From an uncultured Alteromonadaceae bacterium (GTDB lineage: Bacteria; Pseudomonadota; Gammaproteobacteria; Enterobacterales; Alteromonadaceae), in assembly GCA_938085045.1 (NCBI GenBank), contig CALKGI010000125.1, forward strand, positions 1-50,831: 50,831 nt of DNA, given 5' to 3'. Position 1 is the first letter of the stretch, and the number at the start of each line of letters is the position of its first letter. Below are positions 9,630 through 18,917 of the stretch, in pieces. Position numbers and translations under genes: made by a program. Below the pieces are notes generated by a model, which made no database searches, was not told the origin of the DNA, and worked only from the letters and a program-made list of their open reading frames with translations.

Positions 9630-10721
9630 ATGACGTACGATTATATTGTAGTTGGGGCGGGTCAAGCTGGTTTATCAATGGCTTATCATTTGAAACAAGC
9701 CGGATATAATTTCTTGGTTATCGATGGCGATAATGAAATCGGCGGCAGTTGGTTACGGCGCTGGGATTCTTTAACTTTGTTTACTCCCTCTCAATACAAT
9801 AATCTACCGGGCATGGATTTTCCGATGGCCCAAGGTCATTACCCTGATAAAAACGAGGTAGCCGACTACCTTAAAAACTACGTCAAAACGTTTGATTTAC
9901 CCATTCGCTTTAATTGCAAAGCCGATAAAATGACGCGTGTAAACGACACTTACCTTGTCGATACACCCACCGGACAACTTAAAGCCAGTAATGTTGTTGT
10001 GGCAACTGGCCCATTCCACACCCCGTTCACACCAAAATTCAACACTCAATTGTCTGATGACATTGTACAATTGCATGCCAATGAGTATAAAAACCCTGCT
10101 CAGTTGCAAGATGGCGAAACCCTAGTGGTTGGCGCTGGTGATTCTGGCGTGCAAATTTTGTCAGAAATTGCCGATACCAACCGTAAGGTTTATTTTTCTG
10201 GCAATTGTAGTTCTGCCATGTTGCCGCAAGAATTTTTGGGCAAAACTTTGTGGTGGTGGTTGGGTAAATTAGGTGTTTTGTCAGCCAGTAAACATTCGTG
10301 GTTAGGTAAACAGTTAAGTACTCGTATGCAGCCTGTGATTGGCACCAACCTTAAGAAAATCTTGGCCAAGAGTAACGTAGCACCCGTTGGACGCGCTTTG
10401 GACGGTACTGGTGATACTATCGACTTTGAAAAGGGTCAGATAAACACCATCAAGAATATTATTTGGGCAACAGGGTTTAGACCAGATTTTAGCTGGATTG
10501 ACAACGTTACGCTCGACGAAAAAGGCTACCCTGAAAATCAACGTGGCATTGGCAAGCAAAATGGTTTGTATTTTATCGGTTTACCATGGATGCATACTCG
10601 TGGTTCTGCGACGCTTGGCGGCGTACAAAATGATGCCAAATTCTTGATGGAGCACTTTTTGAGTGTGCATGACGAATTGGCCGATATCAATGTTGAAATG
10701 CAAAGTGCTTTGGCTTCGTAA
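9630..10721 (+). CDS. Flavin-containing monooxygenase-like NAD(P)/FAD oxidoreductase
   Basis: The 363-residue protein has an N-terminal FAD Rossmann motif (VVGAGQAG, residues 7-14), the IGGSW motif typical of flavin monooxygenases and CzcO-like proteins near residue 38, a second nucleotide-binding motif (VVGAGDSG near residue 167, presumably NAD(P)H) and the ATGF motif near residue 285 before the C-terminal FAD contacts. It probably performs an NAD(P)H-dependent oxygenation or related redox step on a small molecule; the substrate is not evident. It is monocistronic by spacing (77 bases to the next gene). Confidence 0.85.
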   Translation: MTYDYIVVGAGQAGLSMAYHLKQAGYNFLVIDGDNEIGGSWLRRWDSLTLFTPSQYNNLPGMDFPMAQGHYPDKNEVADYLKNYVKTFDLPIRFNCKADKMTRVNDTYLVDTPTGQLKASNVVVATGPFHTPFTPKFNTQLSDDIVQLHANEYKNPAQLQDGETLVVGAGDSGVQILSEIADTNRKVYFSGNCSSAMLPQEFLGKTLWWWLGKLGVLSASKHSWLGKQLSTRMQPVIGTNLKKILAKSNVAPVGRALDGTGDTIDFEKGQINTIKNIIWATGFRPDFSWIDNVTLDEKGYPENQRGIGKQNGLYFIGLPWMHTRGSATLGGVQNDAKFLMEHFLSVHDELADINVEMQSALAS

Positions 10722-10798
10722 ACAGTTGATAAAAGTGCCTTGCACAAAACGATAAATTGGTTATTCTTGGGTGGTAATTAAGACAACAGGACTTAACC

Positions 10799-11254
10799 GT
10801 GAAAAACATAACCTTTAAAAAAGCCTCTTTACTAATGGCCCTTTGCTTAGGGCTAAGCACCTCTAATGCGTTTGCCCGCGACGATATTCAAGACCACTCA
10901 TTTAACGATGCAATGGACCAACCCGCGGCCAGAACCAAACTGGTCGGCAACATTAAATTCTACTTCGGTGACCAAGACCCGGGAAAAATCGAAAAAACCT
11001 TCGGTGAGTTTGGTACCAACAAAAAAACCAATGCTTTTAACAAGTCAGACAAAGAAGCTTGCCAATGGGTCTTTTTGTCGGCGATGATCACGCTCAAACA
11101 ACGGGCAGAAAAAGAAGGCGGCAACGCGGTTATCAACATCAAGTCTAATTACAAAGGCAATTTAACCTCAAGCAACGATAACTTTAAATGTGGCGCAGGT
11201 TCGATTATTGCGGGCGTTGCTTTGACTGGCACGGTTGTTAGGCTGGCTGAATAA
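10799..11254 (+). CDS. Small periplasmic protein of unknown function
   Basis: A 151-residue protein with a clear signal peptide (hydrophobic core LLMALCLGL, predicted cleavage after SNAFA). The mature part contains GGNAVINIKSNYKGN, recalling the repeated-strand core of YbjQ/RcsF-type folds, and two cysteines (near residues 87 and 130) that could pair in the periplasm. Homologues are sometimes labelled excinuclease-like in databases, which I regard as misnaming. The start is GTG at 10799, supported by AGGA 7 bases upstream. Function is not assigned. Confidence 0.7.
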   Translation: MKNITFKKASLLMALCLGLSTSNAFARDDIQDHSFNDAMDQPAARTKLVGNIKFYFGDQDPGKIEKTFGEFGTNKKTNAFNKSDKEACQWVFLSAMITLKQRAEKEGGNAVINIKSNYKGNLTSSNDNFKCGAGSIIAGVALTGTVVRLAE

Positions 11255-11265
11255 CAGTGTTACCG

Positions 11266-11289
11266 TAAGCGAGACTACAGTCTCGCTTA
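11266..11289. repeat. Perfect palindrome, possible terminator
   Basis: TAAGCGAGAC, loop TACA, GTCTCGCTTA, placed 12 bases after a stop codon. A partial second copy of the motif (AGTCTCGCCTACG) occurs about 30 bases further. There is no strong T-tract on either strand, so it may be a repeat element doing terminator duty between convergent genes. Confidence 0.5.
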
Positions 11290-11362
11290 AAAGCTTATAA
11301 ACAGACACTGAAGTCTCGCCTACGATAGCTCACTAGCGTATACATACCGATTTATTAAATTG

Positions 11363-13468
11363 TTAAACCTCAACCAAGCCCTCTTGTGTTAATTCAATTA
11401 CCCTGTCTGCCGATTTTATGGTTTCGGGCCTATGGGCGATGATAATTCTAGTCATGTTCAATTGTTTAACGGCGTTATTCACGGTGCTCTCTAATTTGGT
11501 ATCTAGGCTAGATGTGGCCTCATCCATGATCAGAATTTTGGGTTGGCGGTATAACGCTCGGGCCAATAACAAACGTTGTCTTTGTCCGCCGCTTAACGTG
11601 GTGCCCATATCGCCAATTAGGGTGTTGTAAGCCATTGGCATGGCGATTATGTCGGTGTGAATGGCGGCCATGTGCGCGCATTCCATCACTTTTTGTTCGT
11701 CTATTGATGGGTCAAAAAACGAGATATTGTCGAACATTGAGCCTGACAATAATTGGTCGTCTTGCATCACAGCGGCAATTTGGCCACGGTAGTTACTCAA
11801 TCCCATTTTATGAATATCGACCCCATCGGCCAGTATTTTTCCCTGCGCAGGATTTAATAAACCCAACATTACCTTGGCGAGTGTGGTTTTACCGCAACCA
11901 GAGGGGCCAATCAGTGCTACCGACTCGCCAGCGTTAAAAGTAAAACTCACACTTTTGAAGATAAGCGGCTCAGACACTGAATATTGAAAGCCAATATTCT
12001 CTAAAGTTAACTGGCCTTTTAGTTCAGTGGCAACTGTAGTGCTGTCGCCATAAATAGCTTCTTGCTCAGTCATAGCAATATCGGCAATTCGCTCAAGATG
12101 CAGGCTCAACATGCGAAATTCAATGAATTTTTCAATCAATGCGGCGGCTTTAGTACTGAACTGATTTTTATAGGCCATAAAAGCAAACAACATGCCCACC
12201 GACAGTGCACCTTCGATGATCATGGTTGCGCCAAAATAAATGACGATGACATTTTCGATGCCAAACAGTAGGTCGTTGATGGCTTTGAAACGCATTTTTA
12301 GTTTGCTCACGCCAATATCGGTATTCATTGCGGCGGCATAATGGTTGTGCCACACCGTTTGACGCTGGGTTTCGCGGCCAAAAATCTTGATGCTTTGCGC
12401 TGCCCGAACCGTTTCCATAAAATTAGAGCTTTGACGGGCGTTGGCGACAATAGACTCTTCTGTGAGTTGCTTTAGCGGTTTGTACATGGCAAAGCGCAAT
12501 AAGGCGTAAACAAGCACCACAGCAATGATAATAAAAGCCAACAGTGGTGAGTAGATGTACATCATCACCAAGGTGCCAATGACCATAATGCCGTCGACAA
12601 CTGATTCGATGAGTCCGGTTGTCAGCAGGTTCTTGACATTTTGTAAGCTGCCAAAGCGTGACACTATGTCGCCAATATGGCGTTTTTCGAAGTAATCGAG
12701 CGGCAGCCGCAACAGGTGGTAAAACAGGTTGGCGGCCATTTGTATGTTCATTTGGTTACCCAAATACAAAATCACAAAAGAGCGCAGGTATTCTGTTGCC
12801 ACCTTAATCACTGCAAGCAATAAAAAGCCCAGCGCCAGCACCACCAACAAATTACGGTCGTTACCAATCACTACCTGATCAATCACCAGTTGCATGTAAA
12901 ACGGGCTTACTAGCGCGAACGTTTGTAATAGCAACGACAGAATAAAAATCTGTACTAGTGAGTTTTTCAGTCCGCTAATTTTATCCCACAAGTCCGAAAG
13001 CCCCATGGTGACCACTTCTACTTTGGGCTCGAAAGCTTTGGTTGGGGTGAGTTCAAGGGCAATGCCTGTGAAGTGTTTCGATACTTCTTCTATTGGCAAA
13101 GTGCGGTGGCCTTTGGCTGGGTCGTGAATTTCGATGTGGCTTTTGGTGACTTTTTTGAGCACCACAAAATGATTCAAGTCCCAATGGAGAATGGTCGGCA
13201 TTTGCAACTTGTCTAAATCTTCAAGCTCTAGTCGCAAGGGCCGACAAGTGAATTTCAGTTGTACGGCGGTATCCATCAAGTCTTTTAAGGTCGCGCCTTT
13301 TAAGGTGATGGGATATTGACGGCGCAACATGGTCATGTCGATTTTATGACCGTGATAGCAGGCAATCATCGCCAAACTGGCCAGCCCACATTCGGCCACC
13401 TCAGATTGCAATATCACAGGCAGCTGATGGGATTTTTTAAAGCTTAATAGATGAACCGGATTACGCAT
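11363..13468 (-). CDS. C39-peptidase ABC exporter (bacteriocin/type I secretion)
   Basis: The 701-residue protein combines three parts: an N-terminal C39 protease with Gln21, Cys27 (AECGLAS), His100 (NHFVVL) and Asp116 (HDPAKG), all four catalytic positions present; a six-helix ABC transmembrane domain (about 160-450); and a nucleotide-binding domain with Walker A GPSGCGKTT, signature LSGGQRQR and Walker B LIMDEATSSLD. Such proteins cleave a double-glycine leader and export the peptide across the inner membrane. An HlyD-type adaptor is encoded 2 bases upstream, forming the usual pair. No precursor with a GG leader was found nearby. GGGAAG before the ATG supports this start. Confidence 0.93.
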   Translation of the reverse strand: MRNPVHLLSFKKSHQLPVILQSEVAECGLASLAMIACYHGHKIDMTMLRRQYPITLKGATLKDLMDTAVQLKFTCRPLRLELEDLDKLQMPTILHWDLNHFVVLKKVTKSHIEIHDPAKGHRTLPIEEVSKHFTGIALELTPTKAFEPKVEVVTMGLSDLWDKISGLKNSLVQIFILSLLLQTFALVSPFYMQLVIDQVVIGNDRNLLVVLALGFLLLAVIKVATEYLRSFVILYLGNQMNIQMAANLFYHLLRLPLDYFEKRHIGDIVSRFGSLQNVKNLLTTGLIESVVDGIMVIGTLVMMYIYSPLLAFIIIAVVLVYALLRFAMYKPLKQLTEESIVANARQSSNFMETVRAAQSIKIFGRETQRQTVWHNHYAAAMNTDIGVSKLKMRFKAINDLLFGIENVIVIYFGATMIIEGALSVGMLFAFMAYKNQFSTKAAALIEKFIEFRMLSLHLERIADIAMTEQEAIYGDSTTVATELKGQLTLENIGFQYSVSEPLIFKSVSFTFNAGESVALIGPSGCGKTTLAKVMLGLLNPAQGKILADGVDIHKMGLSNYRGQIAAVMQDDQLLSGSMFDNISFFDPSIDEQKVMECAHMAAIHTDIIAMPMAYNTLIGDMGTTLSGGQRQRLLLARALYRQPKILIMDEATSSLDTKLESTVNNAVKQLNMTRIIIAHRPETIKSADRVIELTQEGLVEV

Positions 13469-13470
13469 GG

Positions 13471-14715
13471 TTACAGCTTCCCTTTGATGATATTGAGTGG
13501 GTCTAGTAACCAGTCAATCAGTGATAATTGATCTAATATAATGTCTGCTTCGAGCAACATGCCTGCCTGTAATGGTAAGTTTTGCCCGTAAGCTTGCACC
13601 GATTGGCTGTCGAGCGAGACGGTAATGCGGTAAACCGGCTCTTGTAATGGCACTGGCACTGGTAATTCGTTGGGCGACAATATAACGCCGGCCACCTGTG
13701 ACACAATGCCTGTGTATACGCCATAACGTTGATAAGGAAAAGCGTTGTAGCGAATGCTGACCTGTTGGCCGATTTTAATAAAACCCACGGCCCGGGTGGG
13801 GACGAATAATTGGGCTTCAAAGCTGGCACCTTCGGGCAATATCGCCATTAGGGTGTCGTTAACGTTGATGGTTTTGCCTTTTTTAATTTGTAGTGCGGTC
13901 ACGGCACCATCGATAGGGGCATGAAGGCTAAAGCTACGACGACCTTCAATTTCAAGTATTTGGCGGCTAAGTTCAGCGCGCTTGCTTTGCAGGTCTTTCA
14001 TCTGGTTATTATGCCGCATGGGGGCACTTTGTTGTTCAAACTTGAGCAATTTGAGTTGGTTAATTGAATGGGTTAACTGACGTTTTATGTCGTTAAACCC
14101 CAGTTTTAAGGCCAAATGAACCTCGTAAGACTTTTCGTGCTCAGCACTTGAAATATTGTTGCTTTGACGCAGCTTATCGATGTTTTTCATATGTTCATCA
14201 GATAGCTTTATTCGCTCGGCAAAGGTTTGTTGTTGTTCGTCTAATTGTTGTGATTCTTGCTTTAGAGCCTCTACTTGGGCGATATATTTGGCCTGTTCGA
14301 TTTGATAAAGCTGTTGCTGGGTGGCCAATTTGTCGGCGACAGATTGGGTTTGACCGTTAAGACTATTAATGATTTTTTGGTCGATGTCAGAGATGTCTTG
14401 GGCGGCACGTAAAGTCGAAACATCGGCAAGTTTGTCGCCCTTGGTGACTGTCTGTCCTTCTTCTACCAATTGCTCGACTACTGTGCCATTACCTCGGGCA
14501 TAGATTTTTACTAAACCTGTGTCGGGCACCAAATAGCCTGTAACCGTTTCTTTGCGGGCATAAGTGCCCCAAAACAGCAGCGCGATGATTAACGAAACAA
14601 AGATGGCAAACACCATAGTGATCACAAAAAATGACGGGGGCTGGATGATTAACACCTCGCCCCATAATCTTTGCCCTTTGGCATCTAGTACTTCTTTTCT
14701 GAATAGTTTTGACAT
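13471..14715 (-). CDS. HlyD-family periplasmic adaptor
   Basis: The 414-residue protein has a short cytoplasmic N-terminus, one membrane segment (FFVITMVFAIFVSLIIALLF, roughly residues 28-50), a biotinyl-lipoyl-like half (GYLVPDTGLVKIYARGNGTV), a long Gln-rich coiled coil (about 110-250) and the second beta-barrel half. It would bridge the C39 ABC exporter to an outer-membrane TolC-type channel, which is not encoded in this window. The start MSKLFRKE at 14715 is preferred because the longer frame would overlap the upstream gene; its ribosome-binding site is weak, suggesting translational coupling. Confidence 0.88.
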   Translation of the reverse strand: MSKLFRKEVLDAKGQRLWGEVLIIQPPSFFVITMVFAIFVSLIIALLFWGTYARKETVTGYLVPDTGLVKIYARGNGTVVEQLVEEGQTVTKGDKLADVSTLRAAQDISDIDQKIINSLNGQTQSVADKLATQQQLYQIEQAKYIAQVEALKQESQQLDEQQQTFAERIKLSDEHMKNIDKLRQSNNISSAEHEKSYEVHLALKLGFNDIKRQLTHSINQLKLLKFEQQSAPMRHNNQMKDLQSKRAELSRQILEIEGRRSFSLHAPIDGAVTALQIKKGKTINVNDTLMAILPEGASFEAQLFVPTRAVGFIKIGQQVSIRYNAFPYQRYGVYTGIVSQVAGVILSPNELPVPVPLQEPVYRITVSLDSQSVQAYGQNLPLQAGMLLEADIILDQLSLIDWLLDPLNIIKGKL

Positions 14716-14719
14716 GTTT

Positions 14720-15517
14720 TTACTTGTGGGCAACAAAAGCGACAATACGTAACGGGCCACCGCTGCCGCCTTTTATTTTCATTGGCAATGCAATTACGGT
14801 AGCGCCTGTGGCGGGGAGTTGATCTAGGTTAGCAACATTTTCGAAGCCGGGAATATTGTGGCCAAACAAAATGATGTGGCTTTTAAAGGGGGTTGATTTG
14901 CCGTAGTCGAGGCTGGGTGTGTCTAGGCCTATCGCTTTGATGTTGCGTTTGTCGACAATAAACTGCGCTGCATCGGGATGAATGCCTGGGAAGCTGAGGT
15001 TTTTTACGCCTTCTTGGCCACGCTTGGTGGTGCCCATGTATTTTTTCTTATTACCATAAAACTTAGAAGAACCAGTGTTAATCAACAATATGCTGCCATT
15101 GGCGATTTTGCCGTGGGTTTTTTCAAAGCGTTTGATGTCGGCAACGCTCAGCTGGTAATTGCGGTCTTTTTGCGCTTGTTTGCTAATGTCTATCACTACA
15201 GCTTTGCCAATGAGCTGTTCGATAGGCACTTGGTCGGCGGTCATTTGGCCTTTTGAAAAGTGCACCGGAGAATCAAGGTGTGTGCCGCCATGTTCAGCAG
15301 CTGAGAAATTGTAGGCACTGTAAAAATAGCCGCCACCAGTTTCGCCTTCAAATACTGTGGTTTTTTTAAATGAATCGGCGGTTGGCCAGTAAATGGCGTT
15401 TTCATCAAATGCGTGGGTGAGGTCAACCCATTGGCCGTTGTTGAAATCTTGCGCTTGAGCAGTGAACAGGGTCATAGACAAGCCAAGAGCCAAGGACAGT
15501 AGTATTTTTTTTATCAT
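14720..15517 (-). CDS. Cyclase-family metal-dependent hydrolase, exported
   Basis: A 265-residue protein with a signal peptide (MIKKILLSLALGLSMTLFTAQA). It carries the family metal motif HGGTHLDSPVHF, shared with kynurenine formamidase and related cyclases, which hydrolyse amides or lactones with bound metal ions. The start at 15517 follows AGGA at 7 bases; a longer frame upstream is not supported. It is the first gene of a tight three-gene operon with the HlyD adaptor and C39 exporter (gaps of 4 and 2 bases). Periplasmic location argues against a role in cytosolic tryptophan catabolism. Whether it acts on the exported product is unknown. Confidence 0.85.
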   Translation of the reverse strand: MIKKILLSLALGLSMTLFTAQAQDFNNGQWVDLTHAFDENAIYWPTADSFKKTTVFEGETGGGYFYSAYNFSAAEHGGTHLDSPVHFSKGQMTADQVPIEQLIGKAVVIDISKQAQKDRNYQLSVADIKRFEKTHGKIANGSILLINTGSSKFYGNKKKYMGTTKRGQEGVKNLSFPGIHPDAAQFIVDKRNIKAIGLDTPSLDYGKSTPFKSHIILFGHNIPGFENVANLDQLPATGATVIALPMKIKGGSGGPLRIVAFVAHK

Positions 15518-15646
15518 TTTGCTTCCTAAGTCGTTATTTTCTTCAGTATATTTAAAGCGGTAACCAAACACGAGGTTTTTTGATTTTCGTCCGGATTTTA
15601 AAACTGCTACTATTGGCCGCAATGAAACAACAAGAATAAGCGGTTT

Positions 15647-18600
15647 ATGTTTTATATTCACCAATCTAACCAAATGGAGCTGTTAGCACACCAACTCAGC
15701 AACTTGTTTGGCGCCAGTTCAGCACAAAATAATCCCTTCGTTCAAGAAAAAGTGTTGGTGCAAAGCCCCGGCATGTCGCAGTGGCTTAAAATTTATTTAG
15801 CCCAGCAGTTGGGCGTAATGGCCAATATCGATTTTCCGTTGCCATCGAGTTTTATTTGGTCTTTGTATAAAGAACTCATCGATGATTTACCCGACCAATC
15901 GGCCTTTAACAAAGGCGAAATGGCTTGGAAACTTTACACCATTTTGCCAAACCATTTAGCTGCCGACGCGTTTTTGCCATTAAAGAATTATCTCGAACAC
16001 GATAAAAATGGCTTGATGCTGTTTCAGCTCAGTGAAAAAATCGCCGATGTGTTTGACCAATATTTAATGTATCGACCTGACTGGATTGAGGCTTGGGAAG
16101 CAAACGAAGATACCATTAAAGATGGCGATTCAGCCCTGCACCCGTGGCAACCTATTTTGTGGCGTGCACTAAAAGACCATACCGCCGATTTACAGCAATC
16201 GAAATATCACCGAGCCAATTTGCATGATGTTTTGCTTGAACAATTGGCGGGTGCATTTGCCGATAAATCTCATAAAATTCACACAGATTTACCCCAACGA
16301 CTGTTTATCTTTGGTATTTCGGCCTTGCCCAGTCAGCAGTTACATGTTTTTGAGCAATTGTCTGAACATGTTGATATTCACTTGATGTTGTTTAACCCTT
16401 GCGCGCATTACTGGGGAGACATTGTTGATGTGAAACAGTTGGCAAAAGTTGAGGCGCGTTTTGCTAACAAAAAACATTTGGGTGTTAACGACCAAAATTA
16501 TATGACGGTCGGTAACCCGTTGTTGGCCTCTTGGGGCAAACTGGGGCGTGATTATCTTGAACAGTTATTAGAGATTAATGCCGACCAGTATGACTATTTT
16601 GTCGAGCCTGAGCCGTCGAGTATGCTCTGTCGTATACAGGCTGATGTGTTCAATCTGTCGTTTAGAGACAAAATAGAATCGCTCACGCCTGCCGAGTCAT
16701 TAACCGCTGCGGGTAAGCAAAGCATCGATTCAAATGACAATTCACTGATGTTTCATGCCTGTCATAGCCCGTTGCGTGAAGTAGAAGTGTTATATGACCA
16801 ACTGTTGCATTTGTTTGAGCAAGACAGTTCACTCACACCCAAAGACATCATTGTGATGATGCCAGACGTGTCGTTGTACAGCCCGTATATTGATGCGGTG
16901 TTTGCTGGCAGTGAAGTTAACCGAATTCCCTACGCGATTTCAGATAAAGGTTTTGTGCTCGAAAACCCTATACTCAACAGCTTTTTACAATTAATGAAAT
17001 TGCCAGACAGCCGTTTTTCGGCCTCGGAATTGCTCGATTTGATTTCGGTGCCTGCCACGACTTTGGTAATGGGGTTGGTTGAAGAAGATATAGACCTTAT
17101 TCGCAACTGGATAAACGAAGTTGGCATTCGCTGGGGAATCGACAGCGACCATAAACACTCACTTGATTTACCTAACGACGAACTCAACAGCTGGCGCTTT
17201 GGACTCAACCGATTGTTGATGGGTTATGCCATTGGTAACGAAACTTTGGTTGATGGCATTTTGCCTTATAAACACGTTGAAGGACAAAACGCTGAAACGC
17301 TGGGCAAGTTGGTGTTTTTCATCGACACCTTAATTGATTACCGAGCGCAATTGAATGAAGCCGCCACCATCAGTGACAAAATCGCCACGGTTAACGATTT
17401 AGTTGGGGATTTTTACCAAACCGACAAAGACGAAGAACAGGCGATAAATACCATTCGCCAAGTATTGATTGAATTTGAAACCCATTTTGATAGCAAAAAC
17501 TGCGAACAGCCCATTAGCCAAAAAGTGTTTGCTTATTACATTAACAATGCCTTTAACGACAAAGGGGTAGGGCAGCGATTTTTGGCCGGACAAGTGAACT
17601 TTTGCACCCTAATGCCGATGCGAAGTATTCCTTTTAAAGTCATTTGTTTGCTGGGCATGAACGATGCCGATTATCCTCGTTTTGTCGCGCCTGTTGGGTT
17701 TGATTTGATGGCGACAGGTAAGACCCGTAAAGGCGACCGTTCGCGAAGGTTAGATGACCGCTATTTGTTGCTTGAGGCGATGCTTTCGGCCAGAGACAAG
17801 TTGTATGTCAGTTATGTGGGTCATTCGATGCAAGATAATAGCGAGAAGATCCCCAGTGTTTTAGTGACTGAGTTGTTGGAGTACGCCGAGCAGGCATTTA
17901 CTTTTGGTGAGGCGCACAATCTTGTACAGTTCCATCCGTTGCAGCCGTTTAATCCGGCCTATTTTACGGCGACTAGCAGTTCGCTAAAAAGTTATCAGCC
18001 CCATTGGTATCGTTATGTTAACCAGCAGAATACGACCACTGATGCTCAAATTGCTGAGCAGCCGATTGATGATTTTGATCCAATAGAAACCTTAGGTTTA
18101 GATGAGTTAATTCGGTTTATGCTACATCCAGTTAAATACTTCTTTAACCACACCTTACAGCTGTATTTTTCGTCTTTGAGTCAGGTTGAGCAAGATGACG
18201 AAACCTTTATGCTCGACGCACTCACCCGTTATCAATTGCTCGAATCTTTGTCGGCCAGCAAGTTGGCGCAAAGTGGACTCGATAGCTATTCGCACATTAA
18301 TGGCACTGGCAATTTGCCGCACCGGGATGTGGGCAAGCTAACATTCGATAAACTCGACAATCAAGCCGATGGATTTGTTGGGGCGCTGAATGAAACCTCA
18401 CTAACACCGTTGACGCCAGTAGAGGTGAATATAACGGTGGCTAATATTCAATTATTGGGCTGGGTGAAAAACCTCACCACTAATGGCTTGTTGTTTTATC
18501 GCCCTGCCAAAGTGACCGCTAAAGACAGGCTGGTGGCTTGGATGCACCATGTGGTGATGGCTGCCATTGGGCGTAGCGTAGTGACTCGTCATATTGGTTT

Positions 18601-18916
18601 GAGCGAAAGTGTCGATTTTAGAAGGTTGTCACAAGAACAAGCAAAAGCGCTGTTACAACAATGGGTTGAGCTGTATTTGGCTGGACGAAAACAACCGTTA
18701 CCATTTTTTGTTAAGTCGAGCGAAAAATGGTGTCAAACTGCCAAAATGACCGAGGTTGCCAAGATGTTTAATGGTTCTTCGTTTAATCAAATACCGGGCG
18801 AGGGCGATGATTTGTATATAGAGCGGGTGTTCAAAGACGTTGATAATTTGCCTGATGCGTTTGAGCAATTAGCCGAACAAATATTCCAGCCTTTATTTGA
18901 TGCAGTGGAGGAATAA
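15647..18916 (+). CDS. recC: Exonuclease V gamma subunit RecC
   Basis: The 1089-residue protein is close to the usual RecC length (about 1120). It begins with the typical MFYIHQSNQMELL, has SPGMSQWLK near residue 40, and in the middle GQVNFCTLMPMRSIPF and LLGMNDADYPR, both strongly conserved in RecC. RecC holds the inactive helicase/nuclease fold that splits the DNA ends and recognises Chi in RecBCD. The gene order recC-recB-recD, with recB starting one base after the recC stop, shows a single operon for double-strand-break repair and foreign DNA degradation. Confidence 0.97.
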   Translation: MFYIHQSNQMELLAHQLSNLFGASSAQNNPFVQEKVLVQSPGMSQWLKIYLAQQLGVMANIDFPLPSSFIWSLYKELIDDLPDQSAFNKGEMAWKLYTILPNHLAADAFLPLKNYLEHDKNGLMLFQLSEKIADVFDQYLMYRPDWIEAWEANEDTIKDGDSALHPWQPILWRALKDHTADLQQSKYHRANLHDVLLEQLAGAFADKSHKIHTDLPQRLFIFGISALPSQQLHVFEQLSEHVDIHLMLFNPCAHYWGDIVDVKQLAKVEARFANKKHLGVNDQNYMTVGNPLLASWGKLGRDYLEQLLEINADQYDYFVEPEPSSMLCRIQADVFNLSFRDKIESLTPAESLTAAGKQSIDSNDNSLMFHACHSPLREVEVLYDQLLHLFEQDSSLTPKDIIVMMPDVSLYSPYIDAVFAGSEVNRIPYAISDKGFVLENPILNSFLQLMKLPDSRFSASELLDLISVPATTLVMGLVEEDIDLIRNWINEVGIRWGIDSDHKHSLDLPNDELNSWRFGLNRLLMGYAIGNETLVDGILPYKHVEGQNAETLGKLVFFIDTLIDYRAQLNEAATISDKIATVNDLVGDFYQTDKDEEQAINTIRQVLIEFETHFDSKNCEQPISQKVFAYYINNAFNDKGVGQRFLAGQVNFCTLMPMRSIPFKVICLLGMNDADYPRFVAPVGFDLMATGKTRKGDRSRRLDDRYLLLEAMLSARDKLYVSYVGHSMQDNSEKIPSVLVTELLEYAEQAFTFGEAHNLVQFHPLQPFNPAYFTATSSSLKSYQPHWYRYVNQQNTTTDAQIAEQPIDDFDPIETLGLDELIRFMLHPVKYFFNHTLQLYFSSLSQVEQDDETFMLDALTRYQLLESLSASKLAQSGLDSYSHINGTGNLPHRDVGKLTFDKLDNQADGFVGALNETSLTPLTPVEVNITVANIQLLGWVKNLTTNGLLFYRPAKVTAKDRLVAWMHHVVMAAIGRSVVTRHIGLSESVDFRRLSQEQAKALLQQWVELYLAGRKQPLPFFVKSSEKWCQTAKMTEVAKMFNGSSFNQIPGEGDDLYIERVFKDVDNLPDAFEQLAEQIFQPLFDAVEE

Positions 18917-18917
18917 C

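Noticed and set aside
14720..15673. Cyclase gene as cytosolic kynurenine formamidase linked to tryptophan catabolism
   Set aside because: A clear signal peptide puts it outside the cytosol and no other kynurenine pathway gene is present.
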